In this document: positions 22,669 to 32,596 of the stretch, piece after piece
Layout of the letters: every line of letters begins with the position of its first letter
Numbering within the stretch: position 1 is the first letter of the stretch
Source of the DNA: Candidatus Bathyarchaeota archaeon
GTDB taxonomy: Archaea > Thermoproteota > Bathyarchaeia > 40CM-2-53-6
Direction of reading: 5' to 3'
NCBI GenBank assembly: GCA_005882895.1
Contig: VBBD01000015.1
Location: forward strand, 1 to 42,950
Length of the DNA: 42,950 bases
The notes under the pieces: model-generated
The model's input: only the letters and a program-made list of their open reading frames with translations
What the model was told of the DNA's origin: nothing
The model's database searches: none
Program-made: the position numbers and the translations under genes

Positions 22669-24273
22669 ATGAGTGGATTGAGCCAGACAACCGAACAAGT
22701 CTCTACCGAAATTGTAGAGCGTCTGCTCAGTCTTGACCGTCCCTCTCGCGAGGACATTAACCGAATCAAGATCGAAGTCTGCAGGCTACACAGGTCACCT
22801 ACTGTTCCTCCTAACTCCGATCTTCTTCAGCGGATCCCTGGTTCGGAGCTCACCCGCTTCAAGCCGCTCCTCGTTGGTAAACAGGTTCGTAGCGCTAGCG
22901 GAGTAACTACTGTCGCCGTGATGCCCAAGCCATACGCTTGTCCCCACGGAAAGTGCACATACTGCCCGGGTGGGCCCGAAGTCGGAGTCCCAAGAGCTTA
23001 CACTGGAAAAGAGCCAGCTGTCATGCGAGCTCTGGAGAATGAATACGACCCCTTCCTCCAGGTTCAGAGTAGGGTCGCTCAGCTTCAGGCAATGGGACAC
23101 TCGGTCGACAAAGTAGAGCTGATCCTTGTCGGTGGCACCTTTCCATTCCTACCAAGAACCTACCAGGAAGACTTCGTCAAACGATGCCTCGATGCGTTGA
23201 ATGGCGTCGACTCACCTTCCCTGGAAGAAGCGAAGAATCTCGCTGAATCAGCAAGTGTCAAGAACGTCGGGATTACCGTCGAAACAAGGCCTGACTGGGC
23301 ACGGAAGGGCCATGTGGATCACATGCTTTCGATGGGGGTAACACGCGTCGAGATAGGGGTCCAGACCTTGTACGACGATGTCTATGAGAGAATTCATAGA
23401 GACCATACTGTCGCTGATGTTGTTCAGGCAACACAGACCCTAAAGGATTCAGGAATCAAGGTCGGGTATCACATGATGCTAGGACTACCGGGCTGCGACG
23501 CTTCGCGGGATTTAGACGCGTTCCGGAAAATCTTCGAAGACCCCGACTTCAAGCCTGACATGTTGAAGATCTATCCATGTCTGGTCACACCTGGAACACA
23601 GCTCTACGAGGAATGGAAGAGAGGAGAGTACAACCCCTACTCCACCGAGGAATCAGCCCATCTCATCGCAGAGATCAAACAGTTCGTTCCACGCTGGGTA
23701 AGGATCATGAGGATCCAGAGAGAGATACCCGTGGATGGGATCGCGGACGGCGTGAAGCACGGGAATCTCCGACAGCTCGTCCAGGAAGAGCTGACGCGTC
23801 GTGACATGAAATGTGAGTGCATCAGATGCAGAGAAGTCGGCATCCACTTCCTCAATAGAGGAGAAAGTCCTGACTTGGAACAAGTCCGACTTCAAAGGAT
23901 CGACTATGAAGGTTCCGGGGGAACCGACATTTTCCTATCTTTCGAGGATCCCGAAAGTGACATACTCGTTGGGTATGTTCGACTTCGGATACCAACTGAG
24001 AAGGCTCACAGACCCGAGATAGCAGGACAGGATGCCGCAATTATCAGGGAACTGCACGTTTTCGGGCAGACAGTTCCCGTGGGAGGTCGGATAGCGGGTG
24101 CGTTTCAGCACAAGGGCTACGGGTCCAAGCTTCTCGCGGAAGCAGAACGAATATCTTGGGAAGAATACGATCGCACAAAAATGCTGGTGATTAGTGCCCT
24201 TGGTACCAAGGGGTATTATTCTCGCTTCGGCTACACACACGACGGACCTTACACGTCCAAGAACATAGCGTAA
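22669..24273 (+). CDS. elp3: Elp3 tRNA U34 carboxymethyl-forming enzyme (radical SAM + GNAT)
   Basis: Makes the cm5U base at tRNA position 34 from acetyl-CoA by radical SAM chemistry. The radical SAM cluster cysteines are C91, C96 and C99 (CPHGKCTYC). The middle of the barrel carries VELILVGGTFPFLPRTYQEDF and GITVETRPDWARKGHVDHML. The C-terminal ~180 residues carry a KAT/GNAT domain (LHVFGQTVPVGGR, FQHKGYGSKLLAEAERI, ISALGTKGYYSRFGY). A [4Fe-4S] radical SAM core plus acetyltransferase in one chain is the Elp3 layout. I choose the ATG at 22669; the in-frame GTG at 22663 would add two residues. Confidence 0.95.
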   Translation: MSGLSQTTEQVSTEIVERLLSLDRPSREDINRIKIEVCRLHRSPTVPPNSDLLQRIPGSELTRFKPLLVGKQVRSASGVTTVAVMPKPYACPHGKCTYCPGGPEVGVPRAYTGKEPAVMRALENEYDPFLQVQSRVAQLQAMGHSVDKVELILVGGTFPFLPRTYQEDFVKRCLDALNGVDSPSLEEAKNLAESASVKNVGITVETRPDWARKGHVDHMLSMGVTRVEIGVQTLYDDVYERIHRDHTVADVVQATQTLKDSGIKVGYHMMLGLPGCDASRDLDAFRKIFEDPDFKPDMLKIYPCLVTPGTQLYEEWKRGEYNPYSTEESAHLIAEIKQFVPRWVRIMRIQREIPVDGIADGVKHGNLRQLVQEELTRRDMKCECIRCREVGIHFLNRGESPDLEQVRLQRIDYEGSGGTDIFLSFEDPESDILVGYVRLRIPTEKAHRPEIAGQDAAIIRELHVFGQTVPVGGRIAGAFQHKGYGSKLLAEAERISWEEYDRTKMLVISALGTKGYYSRFGYTHDGPYTSKNIA

Positions 24274-24328
24274 GAATCCTTAACCGGATATGTACCTCAC
24301 AGATTCACCTCGAAGACGTGTTGCATGA

Positions 24329-25663
24329 ATGACCGTCCGAGAGTTAGAAGGATACCAGGGGCAAGTCCTTCAACGGCTACGGAAATCCAAGGCCAAGATC
24401 GGTAGCGTCATCCGCCTCACTTCGAAATCGGGCGAAGCGTTCGAAGGGACTTTGATTCCTCGGTCAGAGTATTCCGATCACACTCACATCGTCTTGAAGA
24501 TGAAAAACGGTTACAACATAGGTATTTCTCTCGACAGAACAAAAACGCTGGAAGTCATCGGGGAAGGTGAGAAACCCCACTTCACCAAGCCTTCCCCACC
24601 GGCGAATCATGTTGGGTTACCGAAGGTTGCCATCATCAGCACTGGTGGGACTATCGCCAGCAGGGTCGATTATCGCACTGGCGCTGTGCAGCCTGCACTC
24701 ACAGCGGCCGACCTTGCAAGCGTCGTCCCCGAACTTTCGTCAATCGCCGAAATTGATGCTCACATACTCTTCAGCGAGTACAGCGAGAACATTGGCCCAA
24801 ACCATTGGAAGGGGATGGCCGAGGAAGTCGCCAAAAGAATAGCCAACGATGCAGAGGGGGTCGTAATAAGTCATGGAACAGACACCTTGCACTATACGGC
24901 GGCAGCTTTGAGTTTCGCGCTCGCAAACCTGCCTGTTCCGGTTCTACTTGTCGGGGCTCAGCGATCTTCTGACCGTCCCAGCTCAGACGCGGCCTCCAAC
25001 CTCACGGGAGCAGTCGCCCTCGCCGCACGAGCCGACATGGCCCTTGTCGGTGTTGCTATGCACCAAGACCTCTCCGACCACATCGTCCTTGCTCATCGAG
25101 GCACCAGGGTTCGAAAATGTCACACGAGTCGTCGAGATGCGTTCAAGTCCGTCAACTCCGTTCCTATAGCAAGTTACGATCTGAAGACCGGCCAGATCGA
25201 AATGACGAACGGAGTCCCGAAGAGAGACAAGTCCCGGAAGCTGGCCTTGAAATCTCGTTTTGACCAACATGCATACTTGATCAAATTCTACCCCGGGTTC
25301 AACACTGGCATGATTGACTCAGCCGTTTCTGCAGGGGTACGCGGGATAGTTCTTGAGGGAACAGGGCTAGGTCATGTTTCCAGACACTTATTTGATTCTG
25401 TGAAGAAAGCGTTGAAGAGGGAGGTCCCAGTCTTCATGACATCCCAGACTATATGGGGACGAGTAGACATGAACGTCTACAACACCGGGCGCGACCTACT
25501 CAATCTCGGAGTCACTCCTCTTGAGGATATGATTGCTGAAACGGCAATTGTCAAGCTGATGTGGGTTGCAGCCCAGACCAAGTCAGCCGGCAAGATTCGA
25601 GAAATGATGCTTCGGTCGGTTGCAGGCGAAATGACTTCGAGGACTTTGGTGGAGGCTTCCTAG
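24329..25663 (+). CDS. gatD: Glu-tRNA(Gln) amidotransferase subunit D
   Basis: Asparaginase-like subunit that releases ammonia for GatE. Residues about 1-90 form the GatD N-terminal beta domain. The amidase domain has PKVAIISTGGTIASRVDYRTGAV (catalytic Thr in STGGTIA) and the second motif VVISHGTDTLHYTA (T-D pair), followed by VLLVGAQRSSDRPSSDAASNL. It is 444 residues, the family length. It ends with TAG at 25661, immediately followed in the same frame by the gatE N-terminus. GGTGGAGG (25648-25655) near its end may be the gatE ribosome-binding site. Confidence 0.95.
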   Translation: MTVRELEGYQGQVLQRLRKSKAKIGSVIRLTSKSGEAFEGTLIPRSEYSDHTHIVLKMKNGYNIGISLDRTKTLEVIGEGEKPHFTKPSPPANHVGLPKVAIISTGGTIASRVDYRTGAVQPALTAADLASVVPELSSIAEIDAHILFSEYSENIGPNHWKGMAEEVAKRIANDAEGVVISHGTDTLHYTAAALSFALANLPVPVLLVGAQRSSDRPSSDAASNLTGAVALAARADMALVGVAMHQDLSDHIVLAHRGTRVRKCHTSRRDAFKSVNSVPIASYDLKTGQIEMTNGVPKRDKSRKLALKSRFDQHAYLIKFYPGFNTGMIDSAVSAGVRGIVLEGTGLGHVSRHLFDSVKKALKREVPVFMTSQTIWGRVDMNVYNTGRDLLNLGVTPLEDMIAETAIVKLMWVAAQTKSAGKIREMMLRSVAGEMTSRTLVEAS

Positions 25664-27568
25664 TCGTCCGTAGATTATCGAGCCGTCGGCCTCAAGGTCG
25701 GCGTCGAGATACACCGACAGCTCGACACCGAGCACAAGTTCTTCTGCGACTGTCCAACGATTCTATCAACAAAGCCGCCCACAGTGACCTTCGAACGAAG
25801 ACTTCGGCCCACACAAAGTGAGCTAGGCCAAATTGATCCCGCCGCCCTCTTCGAGTTCCACAAGGGCAAGATCATCACTTACGAGGCGGACCCGGAAACC
25901 ACCTGCCTCGTGGAACTGGACGAGGAACCTCCCCACCCCTTGAACCCAGAAGCATTGGATGTCGCCCTTACCATGAGCATGCTCCTACACGCAAAACCGA
26001 TGGACGAGATTCACGTTATGCGAAAGGTGGTCATTGACGGGTCCAACACAACCGGATTCCAACGAACAGCAGTCATCGCACTCAACGGGTCCATAACAGT
26101 AGACGGAGTAGAAGTGCCAATAGAACAAGTAACGCTTGAAGAAGATGCGGGACGAAAAACAGGCGACACAAAGACCTCAGTAGTCTTCCGCCTCGATCGG
26201 CTCGGGGTTCCACTGATAGAAGTCTCAACTGGACCAATAATCCACGACCCAGAACAAGCTGGAAAAGTTGCCTTCGCAATAGGCCGCATCCTCCGCGCAA
26301 CCAAGAAAGTAAAACGAGGTCTAGGAAGCATTCGACAGGACCTTAACATATCGGTCAAGAACGGCGCCCTCATCGAGGTGAAAGGGGTCCAGGAGCTCGA
26401 ACTCGTTTCCAAGGCTGTAAGCTACGAGGTTCAGAGACAGCTCGGGCTTATCGAGGTCAGAGATGAACTCCGGCAAAGGAACGTCAAGGCTTCGGATATC
26501 AATGAGGAATTCGTTGACGTCACCAACATCCTCTCAGGCTCACAATCAAAAGTCGTACAATCCGCCCTCAATCAAGGAGGAGTAGCACTCGCAGTCAAAC
26601 TCCCCAGTTTCAAGGGACTTCTGAAACGCGAACTCATCCCCAATATCCGGCTAGGAACAGAGATGGCAAAACGCGCCATCTTCTGGGGTAGGGTCGGAGG
26701 AATTTTTCATTCAGACGAGCTTCCTGCGTATGGAATCGATTCAAGTCATGTAGAAGAGGTCGCGAAGAGCCTCGGATGTGGAGAACTTGATGGGTTCGTT
26801 ATCGTAGCAGACAATCTCGACAATGCGAAAGACGGTTTGAGGGCAGTTGTAGAACGTGCTCAGGAGGCCGTGGAACGAGTTCCCGAAGAAACACGGGCGG
26901 CAAACCCTGACGGGACCACTGCCTATCTACGCCCAAGGCCTGGAGCTGCGAGAATGTATCCAGAGACCGATGTCCCACCGGTTCAAATCGGCCAGGATCG
27001 ACTTGAACGACTCTGGGAGAACCTTCCCCGAATGCCGGAAGAGCTAGCGAAAGAGCTGGAGACAAAGCATAGTCTCAGCCCCAAGCTAGCAACTCAGCTC
27101 GTGGATTCCGATTATCTTCCCGCTTTCGAGGAGATCGTCGCTAGAGCAAAAAGCGTCGCACCCAGCTTCATCGCAACAATGCTTACGGAATCTCTGAGAA
27201 GCCTGCAAAGGGAACAAGTGCCCGTGGAAAACGTGGGGGAAGACCAGCTCAAACAAGCGTTCGACCTAGTTTCCAAGGGTGAAACCGCGAAAGAGTCTGT
27301 TCTGGACGTTCTCAGATGGCTTGCATTCCATCCAGATGGAGCCGCCGAGGAAGCGGTGGAAATGCTGAACCTCCAAATGCTGACCAAGTCGGACCTAGAG
27401 AATATCATCAGCAAAGTTGTTGAATCGAATCAAACCCTGGTTCAAGAAAACGGCACCAAGGCTCTCGGACGAATGATGAACCTAGTAATGGCCGAGGTGA
27501 GGGGACGAGCCGACCCCCGACAGGTCACTGAGCTGCTTAGGACCCGTTTGGAACAGGTCAAAGCATGA
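25664..27568 (+). CDS. gatE: Glu-tRNA(Gln) amidotransferase subunit E (start codon not evident)
   Basis: Transfers ammonia to Glu-tRNA(Gln) to form Gln-tRNA(Gln). The N-terminus reads DYRAVGLKVGVEIHRQLDTEHKFFCDC, the conserved GatE opening, then FERRLRPTQSELGQIDPAALFE. There is a GAD/Asp-tRNA-synthetase-like insert (APAYG-type ELPAYGID, PGAARMYPETD) and a YqeY-like C-terminal tail. In this frame no ATG, GTG or TTG lies between the gatD TAG and these conserved residues; the first ordinary start (GTG 25784) would remove about 40 conserved residues. Candidates just after the TAG are TCG, TCC and GTA. The 3' end overlaps the Lrp gene by ATGA. Confidence 0.9.
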   Translation, partial: SSVDYRAVGLKVGVEIHRQLDTEHKFFCDCPTILSTKPPTVTFERRLRPTQSELGQIDPAALFEFHKGKIITYEADPETTCLVELDEEPPHPLNPEALDVALTMSMLLHAKPMDEIHVMRKVVIDGSNTTGFQRTAVIALNGSITVDGVEVPIEQVTLEEDAGRKTGDTKTSVVFRLDRLGVPLIEVSTGPIIHDPEQAGKVAFAIGRILRATKKVKRGLGSIRQDLNISVKNGALIEVKGVQELELVSKAVSYEVQRQLGLIEVRDELRQRNVKASDINEEFVDVTNILSGSQSKVVQSALNQGGVALAVKLPSFKGLLKRELIPNIRLGTEMAKRAIFWGRVGGIFHSDELPAYGIDSSHVEEVAKSLGCGELDGFVIVADNLDNAKDGLRAVVERAQEAVERVPEETRAANPDGTTAYLRPRPGAARMYPETDVPPVQIGQDRLERLWENLPRMPEELAKELETKHSLSPKLATQLVDSDYLPAFEEIVARAKSVAPSFIATMLTESLRSLQREQVPVENVGEDQLKQAFDLVSKGETAKESVLDVLRWLAFHPDGAAEEAVEMLNLQMLTKSDLENIISKVVESNQTLVQENGTKALGRMMNLVMAEVRGRADPRQVTELLRTRLEQVKA

Positions 27569-28044
27569 CAAGCACGAAAGACGAGTCAAAGGTCGATGAT
27601 ATTGTCCTTGACGATCTCGACAAGAGGATTCTTCACTGGTATCTCATCGACGCTCGCCTCTCCTACAGGGAGTTAGCGCACAAGCTAGGCGTCTCGACAA
27701 CCACAGTCCAATCGAGAACCGCAAAACTGGAGAAGGCAGGGATCATACGCGGCTACTCCGCAATGTTCGACCATGACAAGATCGGCTTCCAGCTTACCGC
27801 GATCACAGAGGTGAGCGTCGCAAAAGGCAAACTCCTCGAGCTCGAGAAGGAGGTCGCCAAGATGCCTCAGGTACTAGCCGTATACGACGTTACAGGACTC
27901 ACCGATGCGATGGTCATTGCGAAGTTCAAGAGCCGAGACGACCTGAGCAAGTTCACTAAAGCACTACTAGCCATGCCCTTCGTAGAACGAACGAACACCC
28001 ACATCGTCCTCACGACAGTCAAAGAAGACTTCAGACTACTCTAA
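27565..28044 (+). CDS. Lrp/AsnC-family transcriptional regulator
   Basis: 159 residues. The N-terminal winged HTH (residues about 15-65) has LDDLDKRILHWYLIDARLSYRELAHKLGVSTTTVQSRTAKLEKAGIIRGY. The C-terminal RAM ligand domain is at about 75-150 (VAKMPQVLAVYDVTGLTDAMVIAKFKSRDDLSKF). This family senses amino acids and regulates their metabolism. It overlaps gatE by ATGA, so it is co-transcribed with gatDE; its targets are unknown. Confidence 0.92.
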   Translation: MTSTKDESKVDDIVLDDLDKRILHWYLIDARLSYRELAHKLGVSTTTVQSRTAKLEKAGIIRGYSAMFDHDKIGFQLTAITEVSVAKGKLLELEKEVAKMPQVLAVYDVTGLTDAMVIAKFKSRDDLSKFTKALLAMPFVERTNTHIVLTTVKEDFRLL

Positions 28045-28068
28045 GCAAACGTCTAGGGAGAATCACGA

Positions 28069-28671
28069 GTGGAATTTGACCTTCTTCTAAGAAAACGCAG
28101 GAATGTCTACGGGTTTCAAGACAAGGCAGTACCAGATGCCATCCTCCACAAGATTCTCGAAAACGCACGACACGTCCCCAGCGCAGGTTTCACTCAAGAC
28201 TTCGACCTCGTTGTGGTCAGAGACCCTGCGATAAAGAGAAAACTCGCCGAAGCAGGCCGAGAACAAGAATATGCAGGCTATTCGGGGATCGTTCGGGGCT
28301 TCATTGAAAAGGCTCCTGTCGTCGTGGTCCCGTGCGGTAACAAGCCCCGATTCGAATCCAAATATGGAAGTCCAGCGGAGAAGAACTCAAGAATTCCATG
28401 GTGGCTGACCGACAGCGCCTTCTCCTCAATCATTCTCATCCTTTCTGCCTTCCAGGAAGGAATGGCCGCGTCATTCATCGGAGCGATTGAAGAGAAAATG
28501 GTTGCCGAAAGCCTCAACCTTCCGGCAGACGGCTCGATAATTCCCCTCGCAATCATCCCAATCGGCTACAAACACAAAGAGGAACGACGCTTCGATCCAG
28601 AAATGAGGAAGAAACTGAAAACTCTCAGGCAATCCACGAACCAAATACACTGGGAGAGGTGGTCTGAGTAG
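28069..28671 (+). CDS. Nitroreductase-family flavoprotein
   Basis: 200 residues of the FMN-dependent nitroreductase fold. LLLRKRRNVYGFQDKAVPDAILHKILENARHVPSAGFTQDFDLVVVRD is the standard opening (R-R-x-x-R/Y-x-F, then AP/VPSAGNxQPW, here SAGFTQDF). The middle WWLTDSAFSSIILILSAFQEGMAASFIGA and the end LAIIPIGYKHKEERRF follow the family. Such enzymes reduce quinones, nitro groups or flavins. The start is GTG at 28069, 24 bases after the Lrp stop, so probably the last gene of the gatDE operon. Confidence 0.85.
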   Translation: MEFDLLLRKRRNVYGFQDKAVPDAILHKILENARHVPSAGFTQDFDLVVVRDPAIKRKLAEAGREQEYAGYSGIVRGFIEKAPVVVVPCGNKPRFESKYGSPAEKNSRIPWWLTDSAFSSIILILSAFQEGMAASFIGAIEEKMVAESLNLPADGSIIPLAIIPIGYKHKEERRFDPEMRKKLKTLRQSTNQIHWERWSE

Positions 28672-28745
28672 CCACCTTCAACCTCGGGGTGAAGCCAAGT
28701 CTCTGAGATAACCCGTGACTTGCTCTCAGCATTGAGACAGCTATC

Positions 28746-29579
28746 TCAGGATTTCTTGGTTGCGGCTTTCAGTTTCGTTATGGCATCCCTCAGATAGTCA
28801 GCAGCCTCGTCTGGATTTTCGATATACTGTGATACGATGTTAACCAGTGCGCTCCCGACTATTGCTCCATCAGCTCCCGACTTGATGATGGCCGATACGT
28901 GTTCAGGCCGGGAGATGCCGAACCCCGCGGAGATGGGAATCTTTCCCTTTGCCAGCGACTTGACTGAGCTGACAGCTTCTAGTGCATGGGGGCTAAGAGT
29001 GTCCCTAGGACCCGTAACACCGTAGAGAGAGACGAGATAGAGAAAACCCTTCGACCTTTCCAGGATAGTTCGCAGTCTCAGCTTAGAGGTGTTTGGTGCT
29101 GCTAGGTAGATGTTATCGATATTGTGTTTCAGGGCAAGGTTTCTGAATTCGTCGCTCTCTTCAACCGGCAAATCCGGGACGACGATTCCATCAACACCGC
29201 TTTCACGGGCTTTAGTTAGGAAGCGGTCCAAGCCCATCGCAAGAATCGGATTATAGTAACTCAAGACGACAAATGGGACCGGAGACTGCGATGAGAGTTC
29301 TCGGATCAAACCCAGGATTCCTTTAGGCGTGGCTCCTTGGGACAGGGCCCGCATGCTAGAAGCCTGGATCACTGGTCCGTCGGCTATTGGATCTGAGAAT
29401 GGAATTCCGATTTCAACAATATCCGCTCCACCCTCTATCAACGCGGTAGAATTAGCCAAGAATGCTTTCGGGTCCGGGTCGCCGCCTGTCAGGTACGCGA
29501 CCAACGCTCCCTCTCCGCGGCTATGAAGTTCTCGGAACTTCGCCTCTATCCTATCCTCATTGTGGGATGTGCTTGGCAA
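28746..29579 (-). CDS. trpA: Tryptophan synthase alpha subunit
   Basis: Cleaves indole-3-glycerol phosphate to indole, passed to TrpB. The TIM-barrel motifs are [30 protein letters not shown] (catalytic Glu in [10 protein letters not shown]), [12 protein letters not shown] (Asp of the second active-site loop) and the phosphate site [13 protein letters not shown]. 277 residues. The start is TTG at 29579, inside the end of trpB (23-bp overlap); other nearby ATGs are out of frame. It is the last gene of the trp operon. Confidence 0.95.
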   Translation of the reverse strand: MPSTSHNEDRIEAKFRELHSRGEGALVAYLTGGDPDPKAFLANSTALIEGGADIVEIGIPFSDPIADGPVIQASSMRALSQGATPKGILGLIRELSSQSPVPFVVLSYYNPILAMGLDRFLTKARESGVDGIVVPDLPVEESDEFRNLALKHNIDNIYLAAPNTSKLRLRTILERSKGFLYLVSLYGVTGPRDTLSPHALEAVSSVKSLAKGKIPISAGFGISRPEHVSAIIKSGADGAIVGSALVNIVSQYIENPDEAADYLRDAITKLKAATKKS

Positions 29580-30759
29580 TTATCTCCACATCCTTGTCGC
29601 CTCTGCCTGAAAGGTTGACGATGATCGAATCCTTTGTCCCGAGACTCTTCGCCAACTTCATCGCGTAACTGATAGCGTGAGCCGATTCCAGAGCAGGCAT
29701 GATCCCCTCCAATTGTGAGAGATTCTTGAAAGCGTCCAGAGCCTCCTCATCGGACACCGTAACATACTTGGCTCGCCCCGCGTTCATCAGGAAGGCGTGT
29801 TCCGGCCCGACCCCGGGATAGTCAAGCCCAGCCGAAATACTCCGGGTCGTCTGCACCTGTCCCACTTGGTCCTGCAGAACATACGTCATCATGCCATGCA
29901 GGACCCCTTCGCGTCCAGCAACCAACGGTGCCGCGTTTTGTCCCGGCAACAAACCTTCGCCCCCAGCCTCGACTCCGTAAAGGTCGACATCCAGATCGTG
30001 CAAAAAAGAATGGAAGATTCCGATCGAATTGCTTCCCCCACCGACACAGGCAACCACAGCTTTCGGGAGCTTACCCTCTGTTTGCAGGATCTGCTTCCGA
30101 GCCTCCTTCCCGATCACCCTCTGAAAGTCCCGGACCATCGTCGGGTAAGGATGGGGACCCACAACCGATCCCAGAAGATAGTATGTATCCTGAACATTTG
30201 TAACCCAGTCCCTCAACGCCTCATTGATCGCATCCTTCAAAGTCTTGGACCCGGACTCAACAGGATGCACCTTAGCACCGAGCATCTTCATCCTGTATAC
30301 GTTCAATTTCTGTCGATCCATATCCTCACTTCCCATGTAGATCTCAGCACTCAACCCTAGAGCTGCACAAGCCATAGCAGTAGCAACCCCATGTTGTCCC
30401 GCCCCAGTTTCAGCAATGATCCGCCGCTTCCCCATTTTCCTAGCAAGGAGAGCTTGGCCGAGAGTATTGTTGATCTTGTGTGCACCACCATGCAAGAGAT
30501 CCTCTCTCTTCAGGTAGATTCTAGCCCCTCCAATGCGGCGAGTCAGATTCGCAGCAAGGTACAGTGGCGTAGGTCTGCCGGCGAAACTGTCCAGCCAACC
30601 CGCCAACTCTTTCTTGAAGGAGGGGTCGTGGGAGAACTTGTTGTATGCCTCCTCAAGTGCCCTGAGTGGCTCCATCAAGGTCTCAGGGACATACTGCCCG
30701 CCGTATTTTCCGAACTTGCCCGGCTTCGAACGTGTCCTCGGTTCTACGTGATTCTTCAA
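29557..30759 (-). CDS. trpB: Tryptophan synthase beta subunit
   Basis: PLP enzyme making tryptophan from indole and serine. [17 protein letters not shown] opens the enzyme. The PLP lysine is in [30 protein letters not shown] follows, and the phosphate site is [13 protein letters not shown]. The 400 residues include a short basic N-terminal extension. It starts with TTG and overlaps the trpC stop by TTGA. This is the TrpB1-type partner of TrpA, as the adjacency and AETGAGQHG motif suggest. Confidence 0.95.
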   Translation of the reverse strand: MKNHVEPRTRSKPGKFGKYGGQYVPETLMEPLRALEEAYNKFSHDPSFKKELAGWLDSFAGRPTPLYLAANLTRRIGGARIYLKREDLLHGGAHKINNTLGQALLARKMGKRRIIAETGAGQHGVATAMACAALGLSAEIYMGSEDMDRQKLNVYRMKMLGAKVHPVESGSKTLKDAINEALRDWVTNVQDTYYLLGSVVGPHPYPTMVRDFQRVIGKEARKQILQTEGKLPKAVVACVGGGSNSIGIFHSFLHDLDVDLYGVEAGGEGLLPGQNAAPLVAGREGVLHGMMTYVLQDQVGQVQTTRSISAGLDYPGVGPEHAFLMNAGRAKYVTVSDEEALDAFKNLSQLEGIMPALESAHAISYAMKLAKSLGTKDSIIVNLSGRGDKDVEIIAKHIPQ

Positions 30760-31541
30760 GTGCTGACCAGCTCCCTCACCTTCGCCTCGATGTCCAATGA
30801 TTTCATTATCGAAGTGCCAACAAGAAAAGCCCTAACGCCCGCGGCCTTGAGCCGTCTAATATCTCGCGAAGATTCTATCCCGCTTTCAGAAACAACCGGC
30901 CTGTCAACATCAACGTTCTCTGCAAGGATCTTCTCGGTAGTCGAGAGGTCCAACTGGAAAGTAGACAGATTACGGTTGTTGATACCGTAGAGGTCAGGTC
31001 TGAATCTCCGGAGGCTGTCAAACTCGCTGGCGCTGTTCGCCTCCACTAAGACCTCCAGTCCAAGCCGATTAGCCTCAAGAATCATGCTATCAAGCCCAAC
31101 ATTGGACAATTTCCTGCTGAAGATTTCGGAAATCAAGACCACTGCACTGGCTCCTGCCCTCTGTCCAGCTTGGAGTTGCTTCGGCGACACTACAATGTCT
31201 TTCATTATCGTCGGCACCTGTACTTCCTTATTGATCGTAACCAGGGTGTCTAAATTGCCATCAAAGTTTTCGGGGTCCGTAAGGACCGAGAGCGCACATG
31301 CTCCGCCACTTAGCATTGCTTTTGCAATCAGAAGTGGGTTTCCAGATTCTCTGATCTTTCCAGCCGATGGGGAAGCGTATTTTATCTCCGCGATGACCGG
31401 CGTCTTTCTCCTTTCTTGAATCGCTTTGACCAACCCTCTGCGGGAAGCATTCGCGGTTCCACCATTGTCGTAGTAGCCTCGTTTGACTCTAGCTCTGGCC
31501 TTTGCGGCAAGCTCAGGCAAATGGTCTACCAAGAATGTCAA
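30756..31541 (-). CDS. trpC: Indole-3-glycerol phosphate synthase
   Basis: Closes the indole ring. The barrel carries [16 protein letters not shown] (catalytic Glu-Ile-Lys), [33 protein letters not shown] (catalytic Lys), [28 protein letters not shown] and [13 protein letters not shown]. No TrpF domain is fused; 261 residues is the single-function length. The TTG start overlaps the trpD stop by TTGA. Confidence 0.95.
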   Translation of the reverse strand: MTFLVDHLPELAAKARARVKRGYYDNGGTANASRRGLVKAIQERRKTPVIAEIKYASPSAGKIRESGNPLLIAKAMLSGGACALSVLTDPENFDGNLDTLVTINKEVQVPTIMKDIVVSPKQLQAGQRAGASAVVLISEIFSRKLSNVGLDSMILEANRLGLEVLVEANSASEFDSLRRFRPDLYGINNRNLSTFQLDLSTTEKILAENVDVDRPVVSESGIESSRDIRRLKAAGVRAFLVGTSIMKSLDIEAKVRELVST

Positions 31542-32596
31542 GCCAGGTCTTTGAGTCGCTGGGTGTCTCCGCCCGAGAACTCTACAAGCTGATACAATGT
31601 TTGGAACGGCTTTCCATCACTCACAACTTTGGAAGCTATTTCGACCCCCTCTCTGAAGTTCTCGGCTCTTTCACAAAGGACCAGCCCTGCTGCCGCGTTC
31701 GCCAAGACCATTTGGACGCGGGGATCATTCTGTCCCAGATGTCCTGATAGGATTTTGGCCGTGAGGCGTGCGTTCTCCTCCGGGTCCGATCCGGCAACCT
31801 CCTCAGCCGTGCTTCTCTTGAAGCCGAGATCCTCTGGCTCCACTTCGTCCCTGAATATTCGTCCGTTTTGACGCCTTACAATGATCGTTTTACCCGTGAT
31901 GGAAATCTCATCGACTCCGTCGAGCCCATAGACTGTCATCACGGATTTCGCTCCCAAGTTGTGCGCTGCGAGACACATCGGCTCCAGAAGCTCACTGTCA
32001 TAGACTCCGATCAGCTGAGCATTCGCCCCCGCGGGGTTCGTTAGGGGGCCGAGGATGTTGAATACTGTGCGTACTCCTATCTCGCGTCTCACCGAGGCCA
32101 CGTTTTTCATCGCCGGGTGGAAGTTGGGTGCGAACATGAACCCGATTCCGATCTCTTCGATCGCTCGCTCGACCAACTCTGCTTCCATGTTCAGGTTCAG
32201 ACCCAATTGTTCGAGAACGTCTGCGCTTCCGCATTTGCTTGTGAACGATCGATTGCCGTGTTTTGCGACCGGAACGCCGGCTGCGGCGATTACGAAAGCC
32301 GCGGTGGTGCTGACATTGAACGTTTTCGTTCTATCCCCGCCGGTCCCGCAAGTATCCAGCAGGTAGCCGTTTATTTTCGGGTGTATTCTATGGCTGAATT
32401 CCCTCATTACTTGCGCTAGGGCAGTGACTTCGTCAGCTGTCTCCCGCTTCTTTTTCAATCCTATTAGGAAGGCTGCGACCTGCGACGACGTCGCCTCTCC
32501 AGACATGATTTCTTTCATAGTAGCCTTCGCTTGGTCGGACGTCAACTCGTGGTTCTCGAGGAGAAGCGGGATGCATTCCTTGATCATCCCTGTCAA
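31538..32596 (-). CDS. trpD: Anthranilate phosphoribosyltransferase
   Basis: Attaches phosphoribosyl to anthranilate. The 352 residues carry the TrpD hallmarks: LLDTCGTGGDRTKTFNVSTTAAFVIAAAGVPVAKHGNRSFTSKCGSADVLEQLG, then GFMFAPNFHPAMKNVASVRREIGVRTVFNILGPLTNPA. The TTG start at 32596 overlaps trpG by TTGA; ATG at 32587 is an alternative. Confidence 0.95.
   Translation of the reverse strand: MTGMIKECIPLLLENHELTSDQAKATMKEIMSGEATSSQVAAFLIGLKKKRETADEVTALAQVMREFSHRIHPKINGYLLDTCGTGGDRTKTFNVSTTAAFVIAAAGVPVAKHGNRSFTSKCGSADVLEQLGLNLNMEAELVERAIEEIGIGFMFAPNFHPAMKNVASVRREIGVRTVFNILGPLTNPAGANAQLIGVYDSELLEPMCLAAHNLGAKSVMTVYGLDGVDEISITGKTIIVRRQNGRIFRDEVEPEDLGFKRSTAEEVAGSDPEENARLTAKILSGHLGQNDPRVQMVLANAAAGLVLCERAENFREGVEIASKVVSDGKPFQTLYQLVEFSGGDTQRLKDLA

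Noticed and set aside
25661-25663. Pyrrolysine or general TAG recoding joining gatD and gatE
   Set aside because: TAG ends several ordinary genes in this window (metF, MetE-N, CBS regulator, KaiC-like), and no pyrrolysine genes are present here. Local readthrough remains possible but not general recoding.
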